Shown: positions 47,896-59,469 of the stretch, piece by piece | Position numbering within the stretch: the first letter of the stretch is position 1 | Layout of the letters: the number at the start of each line of letters is the position of its first letter | Assembly (NCBI RefSeq): GCF_037126465.1 | Contig: NC_088203.1 | Coordinates: forward strand, 51,187,581 to 51,251,580 | Length of the DNA: 64,000 nt | Direction of reading: 5' to 3' | Source: Ornithodoros turicata | Lineage: Eukaryota > Arthropoda > Arachnida > Ixodida > Argasidae | Translations under genes and position numbers: made by a program | The notes under the pieces: generated by a model | What the model was told of the DNA's origin: nothing | Database searches by the model: none | The model's input: the letters and a program-made list of their open reading frames with translations, nothing else

Positions 47896-48044
47896 ACCAA
47901 CCATCAGGAGGCGCTCCTTCCCGCCGCAGATTCTGTGTGTGTCTGTGCGTGCGGCTGCCCCTTTTTCTTGTTGTCTTGTCGCGTTTGCTTTGAAGTACTT
48001 TGAACCACAGCGTGTGCCCTAGGATTTCACGCCGTTGACGTGCG

Positions 48045-49232
48045 ATGTCACAGTCAGGAAACCTGTGCTACGTGCCCGGGTGCACAAAGACTTATAACGC
48101 GAGTCCCGAGCTTACATTTCACCGACCTCGCAATGGCGAAACGAAAGTGGGAGGCAGCGATCGCCAGCCACTACTGTGGTGTGGCCCAAGGATTGAATGT
48201 TTCACGCGTCTGTTCCTGTCATTTCGCCGACGACGCCTATTTTGATGAAGATGTATTACAAGTTCGGCTCGGGCTACGGCAGAAACAGAAGCGGCTGAAG
48301 ATTGACGCCGTGCCTACCATTCGATCAGGAACGAGGGCAGGAACCAGTAACGGAGGTAAGTGACAATCTTGCGTGGTCACAGCTACGCTGCGATGAAAAA
48401 TATCAGTTGTCACAGTAAACATCATCGCGAACACCTGGCCTCGCCGCCGGTCACAGTCACACCGGCTACTAATGTACACAAATTATTACAATGATTGCAG
48501 CATCCTGACGCAATAGTACGCGTACTCTCGAGAAAAAAAGATTGGTGTGTAGTTGCTGTGCTAATTGTCGCCTGTATTATGCAGGAGTAACGTAACACTC
48601 CCACATGACAGCGTTATTCTAATGTTATTGCAGCTAGTGGATGTTTCTACAGTTCAGAGTGTAAGCCGGATGGTAGCATTCAGGGATGTGAAAACATCGC
48701 AATCTGTGTTTGGCTACGTCCGAGGCACTTGCATCAGTATTCTACTGCAGCCTTGTTGCTAATTTCTGGCTCTATTTCAGGCGGCATCAAGCACGTCAAC
48801 GGAATCAACTGGATTTGGTATGTTTTGTCAAGCCGCGAAAATATTGCAATTCTTTTGTGCACGTCCAACAAAATAATGGATATGTACGAGCCCTGAAAAT
48901 TGTCGAGTTCTGCGAAAGGAATCTTGTGTGATGCGGCTGCCAGCGTTTATAACGTAATGTCGACAGGAAAATAACTGTGCCAGTGAAATAGAGACCGCAA
49001 AGGGGAAGATTTATTTGCATAGTCATTTTTATGTTTGTTATTGTTCCCGCTAGGCCCTCAACGTATTCTTTTGAGTGTTAACGCTCAAGGCCATATTTCA
49101 GATGCGGAGGTCATGGCTGAAGCAAGTGCTGGGGATCCACTTCCCACTTCACGGCGCATCTCACAAGGGGGTTGTCATCCCCTGATTCCAGGAAGAGGAA
49201 AACAATGGACACAGACTTGCATAGCGTATTAG
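48045..49232 (+). CDS. THAP-domain protein, two exons, one frame change
   Basis: Exon 1 (48045-48355) encodes a THAP zinc-finger domain: MSQSGNLCYVPGCTKTYN supplies the first two Cys, then RKWEAAIASHY, CSCHF (third Cys and His) and the closing AVPTI. THAP domains bind DNA. The frame shifts between FHRPRNGE and RKWEAAI (about 48130): one extra base, or two missing, relative to the family. This may be a real mutation or an assembly error. A consensus donor (GAG|GTAAGT, 48355) and an acceptor (CGCTAG, 49053) join in phase to exon 2, which reads GPQRILLSVNAQGHISDAEV and runs to a stop at 49232. The intact phase supports a real splice. It is short, with no transposase core; it could be a truncated P-type transposase N-terminus or an independent THAP protein. 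Confidence 0.65.
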
Positions 49233-49344
49233 TACACCAGATATGGATCTGCCAACATGAACCCTCCTAACATCCCTGTGGCAGCATACCTGTAACCACC
49301 CAGACTTCACACCACATTAATTTAGAACCACAGCACAACATAAT

Positions 49345-49407
49345 AAAATAGCTTAGGTTTATTTGCCTCCCATACATAATGGGAGGCAAATAAACCTAAG
49401 CTATTTT
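49345..49407. repeat. Perfect 29-bp hairpin
   Basis: AAAATAGCTTAGGTTTATTT… (49345-49373) and its exact reverse complement (49379-49407) are separated by five bases. It lies just after the THAP gene and contains no run of T typical of a terminator. Confidence 0.95.
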
Positions 49408-49754
49408 GTTATTCCCACTCCGTCATACTCCACTGTACAATAAATCGATACAATTATAGGGTCATTCTTTATTTCCGTCACTACACCGCATTGACAGTCT
49501 GCACAGAGTTCAAAATATTCCCACCTCGGCACTAACTTAGTGCAGTACAGTCTGGATTTGATGCCAGAGCTAACACCGCCACGTGTAGTAGTTTTTGCTG
49601 TACAGACGGGTAGACAGTCTGTTGACTGCAACTGGAGATACAGAGTGACAAGACAAAACATCCCCCACACTGCAATGACGAAAAGACGAAAATTGCTGCA
49701 AGACAAAAATTTTGCTGACATAGGCACACTTCGTGTAAGTGAGCCCTTGGTCAT
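49401..49754 (-). CDS. Unidentified 117-codon ORF between two hairpins
   Basis: An open frame from 49754 to 49401 running almost exactly between the hairpins centred on 49376 and 49815. It has Cys-rich segments (CADCQCGVV) and a hydrophobic stretch (LFVIAVWGMFCLVTLYLQL). I do not recognise a family. The frame could be accidental; the reason to keep it is its precise coincidence with the hairpin-bounded segment. Confidence 0.25.
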   Translation of the reverse strand: MTKGSLTRSVPMSAKFLSCSNFRLFVIAVWGMFCLVTLYLQLQSTDCLPVCTAKTTTRGGVSSGIKSRLYCTKLVPRWEYFELCADCQCGVVTEIKNDPIIVSIYCTVEYDGVGITK

Positions 49755-49912
49755 CCCCCTTGCCTCCTATCAGAGGTTTTTGAGGATGCTATAAGTGTGT
49801 GGTGTACGGATAGGTTTATCCGTACACCACACACCTATAGTATCCTCGAAAACACGAAGTGTGCATATGTCAGCAAAATTTTCGTCTTGCCACTACATGT
49901 CTCCAGTTCCAG
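49640..49912. repeat. Inverted repeat with an 18-bp perfect core
   Basis: GTGTGTGGTGTACGGATA (49795-49812) pairs perfectly with 49817-49834 across GGTT. Similarity continues outward: GGATGCTATA/TATAGTATCC, CACACTTCGTG/CACGAAGTGTG and GCTGACATA/TATGTCAGC, to about ACTGGAGA/TCTCCAGT. The right arm lacks two segments present in the left (about 43 and 50 bp). Confidence 0.85.
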
Positions 49913-50339
49913 CCATCAGTATGCACCAGCTTGTCTCTCTTGCCAAGACACCCTTGTTTCGATGGTCCTAACGCTGATAAGCCTTGATAAGACGTAGACG
50001 GGAACTCCCTCCTGATTGTTCGGACAACGCATCCAGGAACCTGTTGTCTGTTCCTTGGACCAAGGTATCCCCAGACCCATCTTGTGAATGACGAGTATGC
50101 CGTGAACCTCAGGCAGCTGGAAAAGACAACACCACATGACATTTCTTTTTGTTTAGCATCATATCTTGTGGGCATTTGCATACCTGCCAAGTCTCCAGCA
50201 GTGTTGGGAAGCCAATGGCCAGAACAGAAGAACAGACACTATCCCAACCGTGGAGTTCAAAGCCTGTGCATTCATTCCTTAGTTCCAGGGTCTCCCGCAT
50301 TTTGAATGTGGAAGGTTGGCAGGTGTGCAACATAGTACA

Positions 50340-51220
50340 ACAGAAAAATGTCCGCCTCTTTCAGGATGAGCCCGATTCCAACTGCTAACTCCCTCCCAAA
50401 ACCAGCTTCCCTCCAATTTTGGCAAAATCCAATTTCTCCCAAAATATGTTACTCTTACATTCTTCAGTAACATGCTTCCCCAAGGGCACTTCAGATGCTT
50501 CTGTTTTCAGACTTGTAAGACTTTCCTTCAGAGTTTAAAATTCCCACTGGATTCAATCAGGGTTTTATGTTGCCAACCAGGGCATGGCTAACTGGCATAA
50601 TTGAGAGCATGTCGAGACAAGCTGAGGCGGCTGTGTTGCTTTACTTTTCCTAATGGAATTGTTGGACCAGGATTCTCTGGATCGTTCCACGGCTGTCGTC
50701 CACGCTTATGTTTTATGGGGGACAAACTTGTGTAGGCCAAAAAGCTGCTGAGAATAGTCGCCCTTTTGTATGCAGCCCTTGTCCACTATGGGTGCGACAA
50801 TTTGCATAACCAACAACACCCGACTAGCACCCGAGTTTACCCTTCCGAATCTTGACGGGGGGTGATTTAAACCGAAAAATTCATTACGGTCGTAATCATA
50901 TAGCAAACGAGAGAGCAATGCAGCAGACTTACCTGTGGTCCTGGGGATTGAGTCGCCTAAAATGTTGATCATAGCGGCAGAATTGAGGCGTGTACACCAC
51001 TAGAAGCTCTCTACGGACTACGGAGGCAGATGTCCCTGAGTAATGGGTGTTGTGTTATGCACTGCACGGCGGCACTGTTGCACATTTCTACCACCCTGGC
51101 AACAGAATGGCAAAACAGGCGCTCGTCGGGCTCCTATGGGTCGCAGACTCCACACAGACACCTGCCGATTTCAACATTCTAAACTGTTTCGCACATCCGA
51201 CGGCAACCATGCAAAGAGAT
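50340..51220. other. No recognisable gene
   Basis: Both strands show only short frames. A minus-strand frame 50706-50972 (88 codons) has no recognisable motif. Confidence 0.4.
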
Positions 51221-51223
51221 ACG

Positions 51224-51405
51224 TCACCTAAAAATGTCATCCCGCGGGTTAGCCGCAGCCACATCTCGTGGATGGTCGGCGGGTTCCAGAGGCATTGGGT
51301 CCGTAGTGTATGGGTCATCATCCAGCATTAACTCGTCGCCGCTACCGCTAACATGTCAGAATCTCCCCCAGACAGAGAAACATCACTCTCGTTTTCCGAC
51401 TCCAT
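51224..51405 (-). CDS. Candidate first exon, acidic N-terminus
   Basis: From an ATG at 51405 the minus strand reads MESENESDVSLSGGDS and then, after a frame change, GSGDELMLDDDPYTTDPMP and ANPRDDIF, ending at a possible donor (AG|GTGACG). Strongly acidic, Ser-rich N-termini like this occur in several transposase families. The upstream DNA (51410-51560) is CpG-rich. One frameshift is required and no downstream exon was found, so this is tentative. Confidence 0.3.
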
Positions 51406-51699
51406 GTCTGCTCCCTTCGCTTCGCGATCGCCAAACAGGCGCGGTAGGCGCGGCTCGCATTTGCCCAGGGCGCGCGCTGATTGGCCTTATCCGGGTGACG
51501 TTTGCTCCCACTTTTAGAGAGCGAGGGCGCGAGGATTCCGGTTTCTTTTTCATCGGATTGCGCGAAAAGTACGCCGCGGATCGAAATAGTATTTTCGGGC
51601 CCACTTCAGTGGTCGGCAAGGAATTAGAATTCGCATTAGTTTCGAAATTGACCTCGGAGAATGCGACTGTCCCTTTAAGTCTCTTTGTGGGAGAATGAT

Positions 51700-52860
51700 G
51701 GTGCTCACATCCATGGCTGTTGGTAGACAGAATAACACAAAGTAAGAACTACAGTTTATGTAAGAAGGAGCAATTAGGAGTAGAGTTTGCAGTTGAGATG
51801 TGCGTACGTACCTGCTGCACCTTCCTGGGCTGAATCTGCGGGAATAGTTATGTTGGAGCTTGGGGGGGGGGGGTATCTGCAGCACCTTCTGAGACTCCGT
51901 CTGGTGTTGTAGATTTGCTGGAGCTTCTTCCTGTTGTATTCAAAAATGGTGAGGAAAACATCTTTAGCCACAGCTATAATTACCATTGACCTCCTGCAGG
52001 TCGACTACTTGCAAGCTGGAACCAGTTGAACTGACCGCGCCATCATCAATACCGTAGTTCAATACTACATGTAGTGTGCATATTTGAGTGCAAAGCAAAT
52101 CAACGGCATGAAGTCAGCGTGTACTGCTGAAAAATGGTTACCTGTGCGTTCCACTAATACTTCAACGTCTGATGTCCGATAGCTCTCAGTGGCTGAATCT
52201 GCAACTTTTGCATATCGACATTATGACTCGAGCCGGAATGGAAATTGATGAAACGCCGACAACCTCCTGGGGTGCTCGGCATGCCTCAGAGTCAGTGTCC
52301 ATTGCTGAGGTGTTCATCTTCAATCACAAACAATTCCATGAGCATATGATGGTTTGCAAACGAGAGCACACCACTACGTACTATCATTGTCAGCTCGCCC
52401 ACGAGTAGGGCATATTGAGGTTACCACCGAATTGACTAGTAAGGCCAGTTCTGACGACTTTGCAGTAGGGCACGCCCCTGTTGCAAAAGGATGAACAAAA
52501 GATTGAAACTATGAACATTGTGTTCATTGAGACGGTAGATGATACACTTTCAGGCAACTGCTACTATGCATTTACAAGGAATAATTTTAAGAAACATAGA
52601 ATATCTTAATATTTTCGTATGAGAGTAGACAATGTGATTTGTTTAAGGCCTGAAATGCCTTTTTGTAACCCCGCCCCCCTTGCCAGAGCAACAATACTTC
52701 ACTATGATTTTTTTTTTTCATGCAAACGGTCACTCCAGAATTAAGTGAAATCATCAAGCGCAAGTCCTTGGACTTTGGCATTATAAGCGCTAATACACTA
52801 AGTGTGAAAAGCATTTCGTTTTTATTCACTATTTTATATTAGTATTTTTCGTGACCAATT
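51700..52860. other. No recognisable gene
   Basis: AT-rich sequence with a poly-G run near 51864-51873. Short frames only. Confidence 0.4.
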
Positions 52861-53097
52861 TTGTATTTAGGAATGCGAGAACCAAAAATCAAATTGCCAG
52901 TGAACGTTACGCTTTTACTTGAAGCGTTTCTTCACGTGCAACACACTACGGGATGGAATACTGAGCGTGTCTCAGCTGTCAAAAGAATTAGGATTGGCCT
53001 ACGAAAAATGTCAGGGATCACGGCACCTCCTCACAACCTACTTTTGCCCGAAGCCTATTTTTTTTTACCAGTGCGCGTTATAACACCAAGCAGCACA

Positions 53098-53250
53098 CAA
53101 TATTGGCCCCATATTGGCTCATCATTGGCAATATGAGCCCAATATAGGCCCGATATTGCAAAGATTTTCCACATATTGACTGTACATTGGTAATATGGCC
53201 CCATATTGCCAAGTTTCAGCCCATATGGTGTATACATCGGCAAAATAAGG
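53098..53250. repeat. 11-bp-period degenerate array (ATATTGGCCC type)
   Basis: ATATTGGCCCC, ATATTGGCTCA, TCATTGGCAAT, ATGAGCCCAAT and ATAGGCCCGAT are consecutive 11-bp segments, continuing in looser form to about 53250. No protein is implied. The layout parallels 25004-25175. Confidence 0.65.
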
Positions 53251-55075
53251 TGAAAATGGGCAAAATGTGGAGGCTACAGTACAATATTTTTGTTGAAAGA
53301 ACAAAGCCTTGTCTTCCTCACATTTCCAGTGTCAAAACACCTTGAAATGCAGAACATATACAGCATGAGGATAGAAATTGAATGGATGGAACAATAAAAA
53401 TTTATTTGTGGCTTTGCAAGCCTCTAAGCCAGTAGAAAGCAGGAACAAAATGCTATGTAATGCTCGCGTACTGCAGAAATCTAGCGTCGCAACAGCAGTT
53501 TGAAACGAAATGATGTTCCTACTTTTCTGATGTGATTTCTAGCTTGTTTTATAAAGAACGTCGTCACGAGTTCCCGTGAAAAGCACACAGAACCTGCAGA
53601 ACTGTTCCCGGAGGCGATACCAAGTGCCCACGGCAAAATGCATCCTCAGGGCATATTGTCCTCATGTCCAGAGCACTGTGAGTTTCTTATGCAAGTACCC
53701 AGTACAGTAGCCTCATGTTGGTCTCTAATTTTTTCCTTTGTTTCCTTTCCAGGTCACTATAAGGGTAAATGACAATGCGAATGGTCAATGGTCAATGCGG
53801 ACGTCAATGACAGGACAACGCCAAACAATGCCTGAACGTGAACCATGCTTATGTGAACCACATAATAATTCTTATTATGGGGCTGATTACCCACAGCAAG
53901 GTGCTGTGTTGCGGGAGAAATTGTGACCATAACAGTTATGCTGCAGTTCGAACTTTCCATTCACATCTTTTTCATAATTACACCAAAGGTCGCATTTTAT
54001 GACACTGCCATTACTTGACTTAATCGGATGGAACGGTGTTCACGGGGTTGCGAATCAGAGGAGAATGGCAACCAACAGAGACTGAGCAAAACAGGTATTT
54101 TGTTTTTTCATCACAGATGGCCTTTTTTATTAATCTTGTTTGTAGTAGAAAACAAACTATGTGGGTAAAGTCAGTAGCGCAAAAGTCAAGATAAAACATG
54201 TTCATTCTAAAAGTGTAGAACTGAAATGACGACATACTGCTTGTTGTAAGGTAAACACACACACTGTGTAGCTTGCAAGAGAATCTCTGATGCATAGACC
54301 CGGGAAGAACCTGACAAACTGCATAAGTATATGCTCAGCTTGGTTGACAATAGTGGAACAGAGTAAAAGTCGCTTTTCTGAGAAAGCACATTGACTTCGA
54401 TCTAGTTTTCTGCCACATTCTGAACACGCACCGGCACGTCGTGATCAACAATATAACTACCAACACAGATTTTCCTATGTTGCCTCTTAGAAGGGTGAAT
54501 CTGAACAGTTTCAGAAAGCCTTCTGCTCATCTGTGGCAATGGCTTGTTACCTGACTTCAACAATTTCTTAAGCTCCCCCAAAAAGTTTTCAAATGGGAAA
54601 GCACTGAACCTGTCAAGGGCCCCATGAGCCAAACAATCGTCTGCTAGGTAAGACAATGTGTGTACGTTATACAAAAGGTGATGCGCAGCGTAAATCTCAC
54701 CAAGTGTTCGCACAAAGCACACAAGCAAATATTTGGCATAGCTGTTGTAACGAGCGCACAGTGCCCCCGTGGAGGAAGTCGCATTGCAACATGCAACACA
54801 AGAAAGTGTTCATATTGTCGAGTAGGAAGCAGGTCCTTGAGCACCACAGGTCTGAGATGCAGCAAAAATGTTCTGAACTCCGTTGCTTTCCAACGGTCCA
54901 GTTCCTGTACCCCTCTAGGCTTGCGCTGGAAGAAGGAAGGGAAGTTTTCGGCATACGCCCTGGGGTGGTTGCTGAGCAAGGCACGCTGACTTGCACTTAG
55001 GCAGTGTGGACGGATTCCTTGAACCCAGATGGCGAGGAGCTTACGCATGACACCTAAACAAACCAGATGCATATA

Positions 55076-55995
55076 CGAGGTTCAAGACAAACCGGGTCTT
55101 TCTGTCTCCTGAGTGTACAAATGGCTTGCGCTACTTCTTTTTCATCATTTTCATACGCGACAGGCCTCCGCGTCCACCACGTAGTGGTCCAAAGTTTGTG
55201 CAAAACAGAAGACACGTGCTAGACAAGATGGCCGACAACGAGGTGAGCGCGCACATCGAACAGCGAATTGTCATGAAGTTTCTCGTGAATGAAGGCGTAA
55301 AGTCATCTGAAATTCAAGAAGACTTCAGGCCCATTATGGGCACGATACACTTAGCCGCAGCAAAGCGTTTGAGTGCTGGAAGCGGTTCCGAGACGGCCGT
55401 ACATCAGTGCAGTACGATCCCGGCCGGGGCGGCTCAGAGCCCAGTGTCAGAGTTCCTGAGAACATCCAACTTGTGGAGCGCCTGATCCTCAAGGACCGAC
55501 AGATAATATGTCTCGAACCGGCTCGAAAGACGGACCTTTCTGTGGGAACGTTGAACATTATCATTCATGGACACCTCCAGTTTCGGAAAGCCGGGCCTCA
55601 TCACCAAAGGAGTCCTCCTACAGGACAATGCATGCCCGCATGCCGCGCATCTCACGACACGCACCTTACAGGAACTTGGCTGGGAGTTGCTGCCACATCC
55701 CCCTTACAGCCCTAACCTCGCCTCCAGCGACTTCCATCTCTTCTGCCACTGAAAGTGTTCCTTGGGTGCCGCCACTTCAGCTGCGACGACGAGGTCAAGA
55801 ATGCGGTCCGATCCTGGCTGCTACGCACCGGTAAGGATTTCTACGCTGCTGGCATCCAAGCCCTCGTGAAACGCTGGGACAAGTGCATAGTGCAGCTGGA
55901 AATTACGCTGCAAAATAGTACTCATTTCTCGCCTGTAAGTTCATTTTACTTTTGCGGAAAAATTAAAAGTCCCGGTTTGACTTGAACGCCCCTCG
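55076..55995 (+). mobile_element. mariner element, internally deleted (920 bp)
   Basis: Termini CGAGGTTCAAGACAAACCGG and, from the right, CGAGGGGCGTTCAAGTCAAA, flanked by TA (55074-55075 and 55996-55997). It inserted into the minus-strand EnSpm coding sequence between the codons for Tyr and Met of …YYMHLVCLG. Full-length mariners are about 1.3 kb, so several hundred bases are missing from the middle. Confidence 0.92.
55228..55985 (+). pseudogene. mariner transposase relic
   Basis: The N-terminus reads MADNEVSAHIEQRIVMKFLV (from 55228), then VERLILKDRQI and ARKTDLSVGTLNIIIHGHLQ, then directly GVLLQDNACPH and SSDFHLF, ending near VKRWDKCIVQL. The second and third Asp of the D,D34D triad (DNA and SSD) are present at the right spacing. 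The segment with the first Asp is lost in the internal deletion, and frameshifts lie near 55380 and 55745. It is inactive. Confidence 0.88.
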
Positions 55996-56680
55996 TAGTA
56001 TGCTGGGAATAATTCAATGATGTCGCAGTCCAGTGACAAAAAAGGTGATTCTCTTGTGTCGTGTTCCGGCTGGTCTTGATTGCGAAAGGATAGGTTGGTA
56101 CGTTTCGGTGCGTCCAGTTCCGGGAAGGTTACTCTTCTGTTTCCTTTCAGTGTACACTTCTCACAAGCAGAGTTACCGGTGTGAGACTTAATTTGCTTCA
56201 AACAACTCCTGGCTGGAGCATCACATATTTTTGCTGTCAAATGCACGGTTATGTGAGCACCCTTGTAAGTGAAGCCCTCTTGAAGCAGCAGACAGAGGTC
56301 ATCGAGAAATGGGCTTACAAAATGGTTCACGTTCTTAGGCTTTGCAGTGCCACAGTGTAAGCTTACGATGAACGGGTCATCATTCTCAGAATCAGTTACC
56401 CTGCGCAATATTGGCCAGAAACATTTACCGGATACTTTGAATAATGGCAAACCATCCACATTGGCTTGTAACCGTATGTCTGTGGGTATTTTAGCTTTTA
56501 AGCTTTGATTCCATTGTAAAGGGCAAAGTGCGTGAAGGACCCATCTTCTGTAGCAGTTGCAACTGTCATTGTTACTATTACTTTTCAGCAAACTACAGTG
56601 CATTGCATACCTATTGTAACTACATGTGAGGATGCTAGTACAGCAGACTCCCTGAGATTATTTTTTGTTTGCTTTTTTAG

Positions 56681-56884
56681 AATGGCAAAGTTCGCAATGA
56701 TGGAATTTCTAGAAGAAAAGCGCGTCGCCATTGTGCCCTTCTCCTGGGTGATCCAACAGGGTAAAATGTGCATGTGGCCCCCACGTACTTGGCCAGACTA
56801 CAAAATACTCTCTGCAGTTAAAAGTTTGAGGGTACCACAAAGCGAATGGCAAATATGCCAGTCAAGGCGTATGAGCAAGTGCGG
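56681..56884 (+). CDS. First coding exon of a DUF4806-type protein
   Basis: After an acceptor (TTTTTTAG) the exon reads MAKFAMMEFLEEKRVAIVPF, SWVIQQGKMCMWPPR and ends …QSRRMSKC before a consensus donor GTAAGT. The W..V.F….V.IVP.SW…..WPP pattern is the N-terminal part of DUF4806-type proteins, of unknown function and often found near transposon genes. I find no further exons before the next transposase begins at 57258, so the gene is probably truncated. It is divergent from the minus-strand transposase. Confidence 0.55.
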
Positions 56885-57257
56885 TAAGTGCGGTAATGGA
56901 AGCACGTCGAAGCACCCCAACTCCTGCAGGAGGCAGTTAGGGTGCGATAGTTCGCTGCTTCTTTTGCATGTGTCCCAGTGTCAGTGGAGTATCCGCCGCA
57001 TTTCTATGATTTTCTGCTGTCGAGCAAGGTCAGGCACAGTGGCAGTGGGCAGGGAATGCCAACTGCAGTGGTAACGAAAACACAAATGGCATGTTGCCGA
57101 CATTGGAGCTGGTAACGGCTATGAAAATCTTCCATTACCAGAAACGAAAACAAATGAACCGGTACTGAATCCCGGTACTGCATTGAAAAAAAGAAAAAAA
57201 ACTATTTTGTGGTGACGTGTTTTCTTTTCCCAACATCCAAGTGGTCGTCCGTCTCCG

Positions 57258-59437
57258 GTGGAGGAATGTCACGGAGGTCAGTTATTTGAACTGTTGTCCT
57301 GCAGGGTGACGGCTGATTCGAACGTTATTAGAAAGAGGCTCAGGCGAAAGCAGCTGGCCCGCGTGGCTAAAGAGGCAAGGGCATGTGTGGTGGACGTAGA
57401 TGAAGAGGTGATGTTTTCCTGTTGGTACGGTTCAATAGAATAGGTCCAGCTGCAGAATCAGTAGAGCACCATGATCATGGTATCCCGTCCAGTTCACTCC
57501 AAGCTACTTCACCATGTACCAGAGAGAGCGATTTGCATGCCTCGGAAGCAGAGGCTTTCACGGAGCAGCAACATGGCTTGGAACAGAGAGAGGGTCTGGG
57601 AGCTCTCGCTGACAGTTATTGTAGTGACCACTGTGACATTGACGTAGTACTGGAGGAAAGTACGTGACCTCAGTTGGTGACCATATTTTCAGAGGCAGTT
57701 GCAAAGAACATGATACGCTTTCACAGTTGAGGGAATCGGCAGTGATGAGCAATGTTCCTCGCACTACTCTAGATTCTTTACTAAAAATACTGAAACCTCG
57801 CGTTCCCCTCGAGCTCCCCAGTACGTCACGGGCATTGCTTTCTACATCTGATGTAACACCTGTCATACAGTTTTCTAATGGCCATTACGTCCATTTTGGG
57901 ACTGTAAATAGCCTAAAATTTTTGATAGAGTCGCGTGGGAAGGTTCCGCAATACCCTTTGCAGTTGTCCTTTAATATAGACGGCTTGTCACTCTTCAAAA
58001 GTAGCTCCACAGGGTTTTAGTGCAATCTTTGGACTTCTCATGAAACATGCTCGAGGTACTCTTCTATTTTCGCTGTTGGCGTGTTTTGTGGTCACGGTAA
58101 GACTCCCATCGAAGAGTTTTTAGCCCGTTTTGTTACTCAGTTGGGGGACTTGCTTCACACAGGCTTCGAGTATGACAGTTGTAAAATCCCGGTCACTTTC
58201 AAAGTAATGGTTTGTGATGCACCCGCTAGGGACCATGTGAAGTGCATCAAAGGCCATGCTGGGTCGCATAGCTGTGAGAAGTGTATCACAGTGGGAGAAT
58301 ACGATGGTCGAATGATTTTTCCAGATTGTGAATCACCACTTCGCACGGATGAGGCATTCTTGCATCAAGAGCAACCTGAGCACCATACTGGTGTGTATCC
58401 AATTGCTTTCAATAGGGATTCCGATGGTGACAAAATTTCCCTTAGATTACATGCCTTTAGTTTGTCTGGGGGTAACGAAAAAGATTATTGATTCATGGCT
58501 GCACTGATCTGCGGGATACAGGTTTCATGGAAGTGCGCTTTCAAGAGCTCTGGAAGACCTTAAAGCTGTTGTTCCATCAGATTTTCCTAGAAAATGTCGA
58601 GGGCTATCCGACGTCAAAAGGCGGAAGGCTACAGAATTTAGGTTCTTCCTGTTGTATGGCGGTCCAGTTGTTTTGCGGGGTATCGTGCGTGCTGACATCT
58701 ACAAACATTTTCTAGTACTGCATGTGGCAATATCAATGCTTGCGAGCCCGGCACACACGCATCATCTGGACTATGCAGAGCAGTTTCTGCTGTATTTTGT
58801 GAGGCAAGCCACTCCACTGTATGGAAGACAGTTTCTTGTTTACAACGTGCACGCGTTGATACATCTTGCAAACGATTGTCGCCTGCATGGAACGCTTGAC
58901 ATGTTTAGTAGCTTTCCGTTCGAAAGCTTCATGCAGGTGATCAAGAGGCAAGTTCGGTCTGGCAACAAGCCTCTAGAGCAGCTGCATAAGCGTCTTGCTG
59001 AGCTTATGGCTGTAAATACGTCTTTTCGCCATGAGGAGGAGTACACGGGGTGCTTTATTCTTCCCAATTCGTCCCACTCATGTGGACCTGTTGTTGAAGG
59101 TTGTAAGCAGCAATACAGCAAGGCATTGTTCTTTGGCTCACAAATTAGCACAAGTAGAAGGGACAAGTATGTGCTACTCCGTGACGGTCGTGCCCTTGTG
59201 GTGTGTAACATTGCTATACGTGACAGTAAGCCTGTATTCATTGGCAGGGTTTTCAAGCAGTATCGGGATCTCTACACTTTTCCAAGCCCATGTTCTATGC
59301 TGTTCATATTCATAGTTCCAAACTTAGAGCATTCCCTTACAGTTGTAGAATGCTCAAAGGCTGCATCAAAGGGCATGTGCTCTCCTTGTGACGAAGAACT
59401 TGCTTTCCCTCCGTTGTCTCGCTCTTCACTATGTTAA
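57258..59437 (+). pseudogene. Second CACTA/EnSpm-type transposase, frameshifted
   Basis: The basic N-terminal exon VIRKRLRRKQLARVAKEAR (about 57325) is followed by an acidic linker exon (about 57445-57660). An exon after TTTTCAG (57692) then carries YVHFGTVNSLKFL and QLSFNIDGLSLFKSSST. After frame changes come VCDAPARDHVKCIKGHAGSH, CEKC and FPDCESPLRTDEAF (58081-58491). LDYMPLVCLGVTKKIIDSWL lies at about 58440-58515, broken by a stop. A long open stretch follows (about 58540-59437) with RRKATEFRFFLLYGGPVVLR, YKHFLVLHVAISMLASP and NVHALIHLANDC, then SFPFESFMQVIKRQVRSGNK and a C-terminal domain. It is the same family as the minus-strand copy at 54402-56570 but clearly diverged. At least three frame changes or stops; inactive as read. 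Confidence 0.75.
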
Positions 59438-59469
59438 AGAGCAAATATTTCATTTTGTACTTATTTTAG

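Larger units (their letters stand above)
54402..56570 (-). pseudogene. CACTA/EnSpm-type transposase, split by a mariner
   Basis: The minus strand encodes the animal version of the tnp2 transposase. Before the insertion it has ANVDGLPLFKVSGKCFWPIL, ICDAPARSCLKQIKSHTGNS, ACEKC and FPELDAPKRT. After it come MHLVCLGVMRKLLAIW, RWKATEFRTFLL and YEHFLVLHVAM, then LLYNVHTLSYLADDC and AFPFENFLGELKKLLKSGNK. The last segment corresponds to the DUF4218-like end of plant tnp2 proteins. Excluding the mariner (55076-55995), the frame continues directly from …FPAYY to MHLVCLG. Two further frame changes (about 56505 and 54760) are needed, so the gene is recently dead. It faces away from a DUF4806 exon at 56681. 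The assignment to EnSpm is from motif resemblance. Confidence 0.75.
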
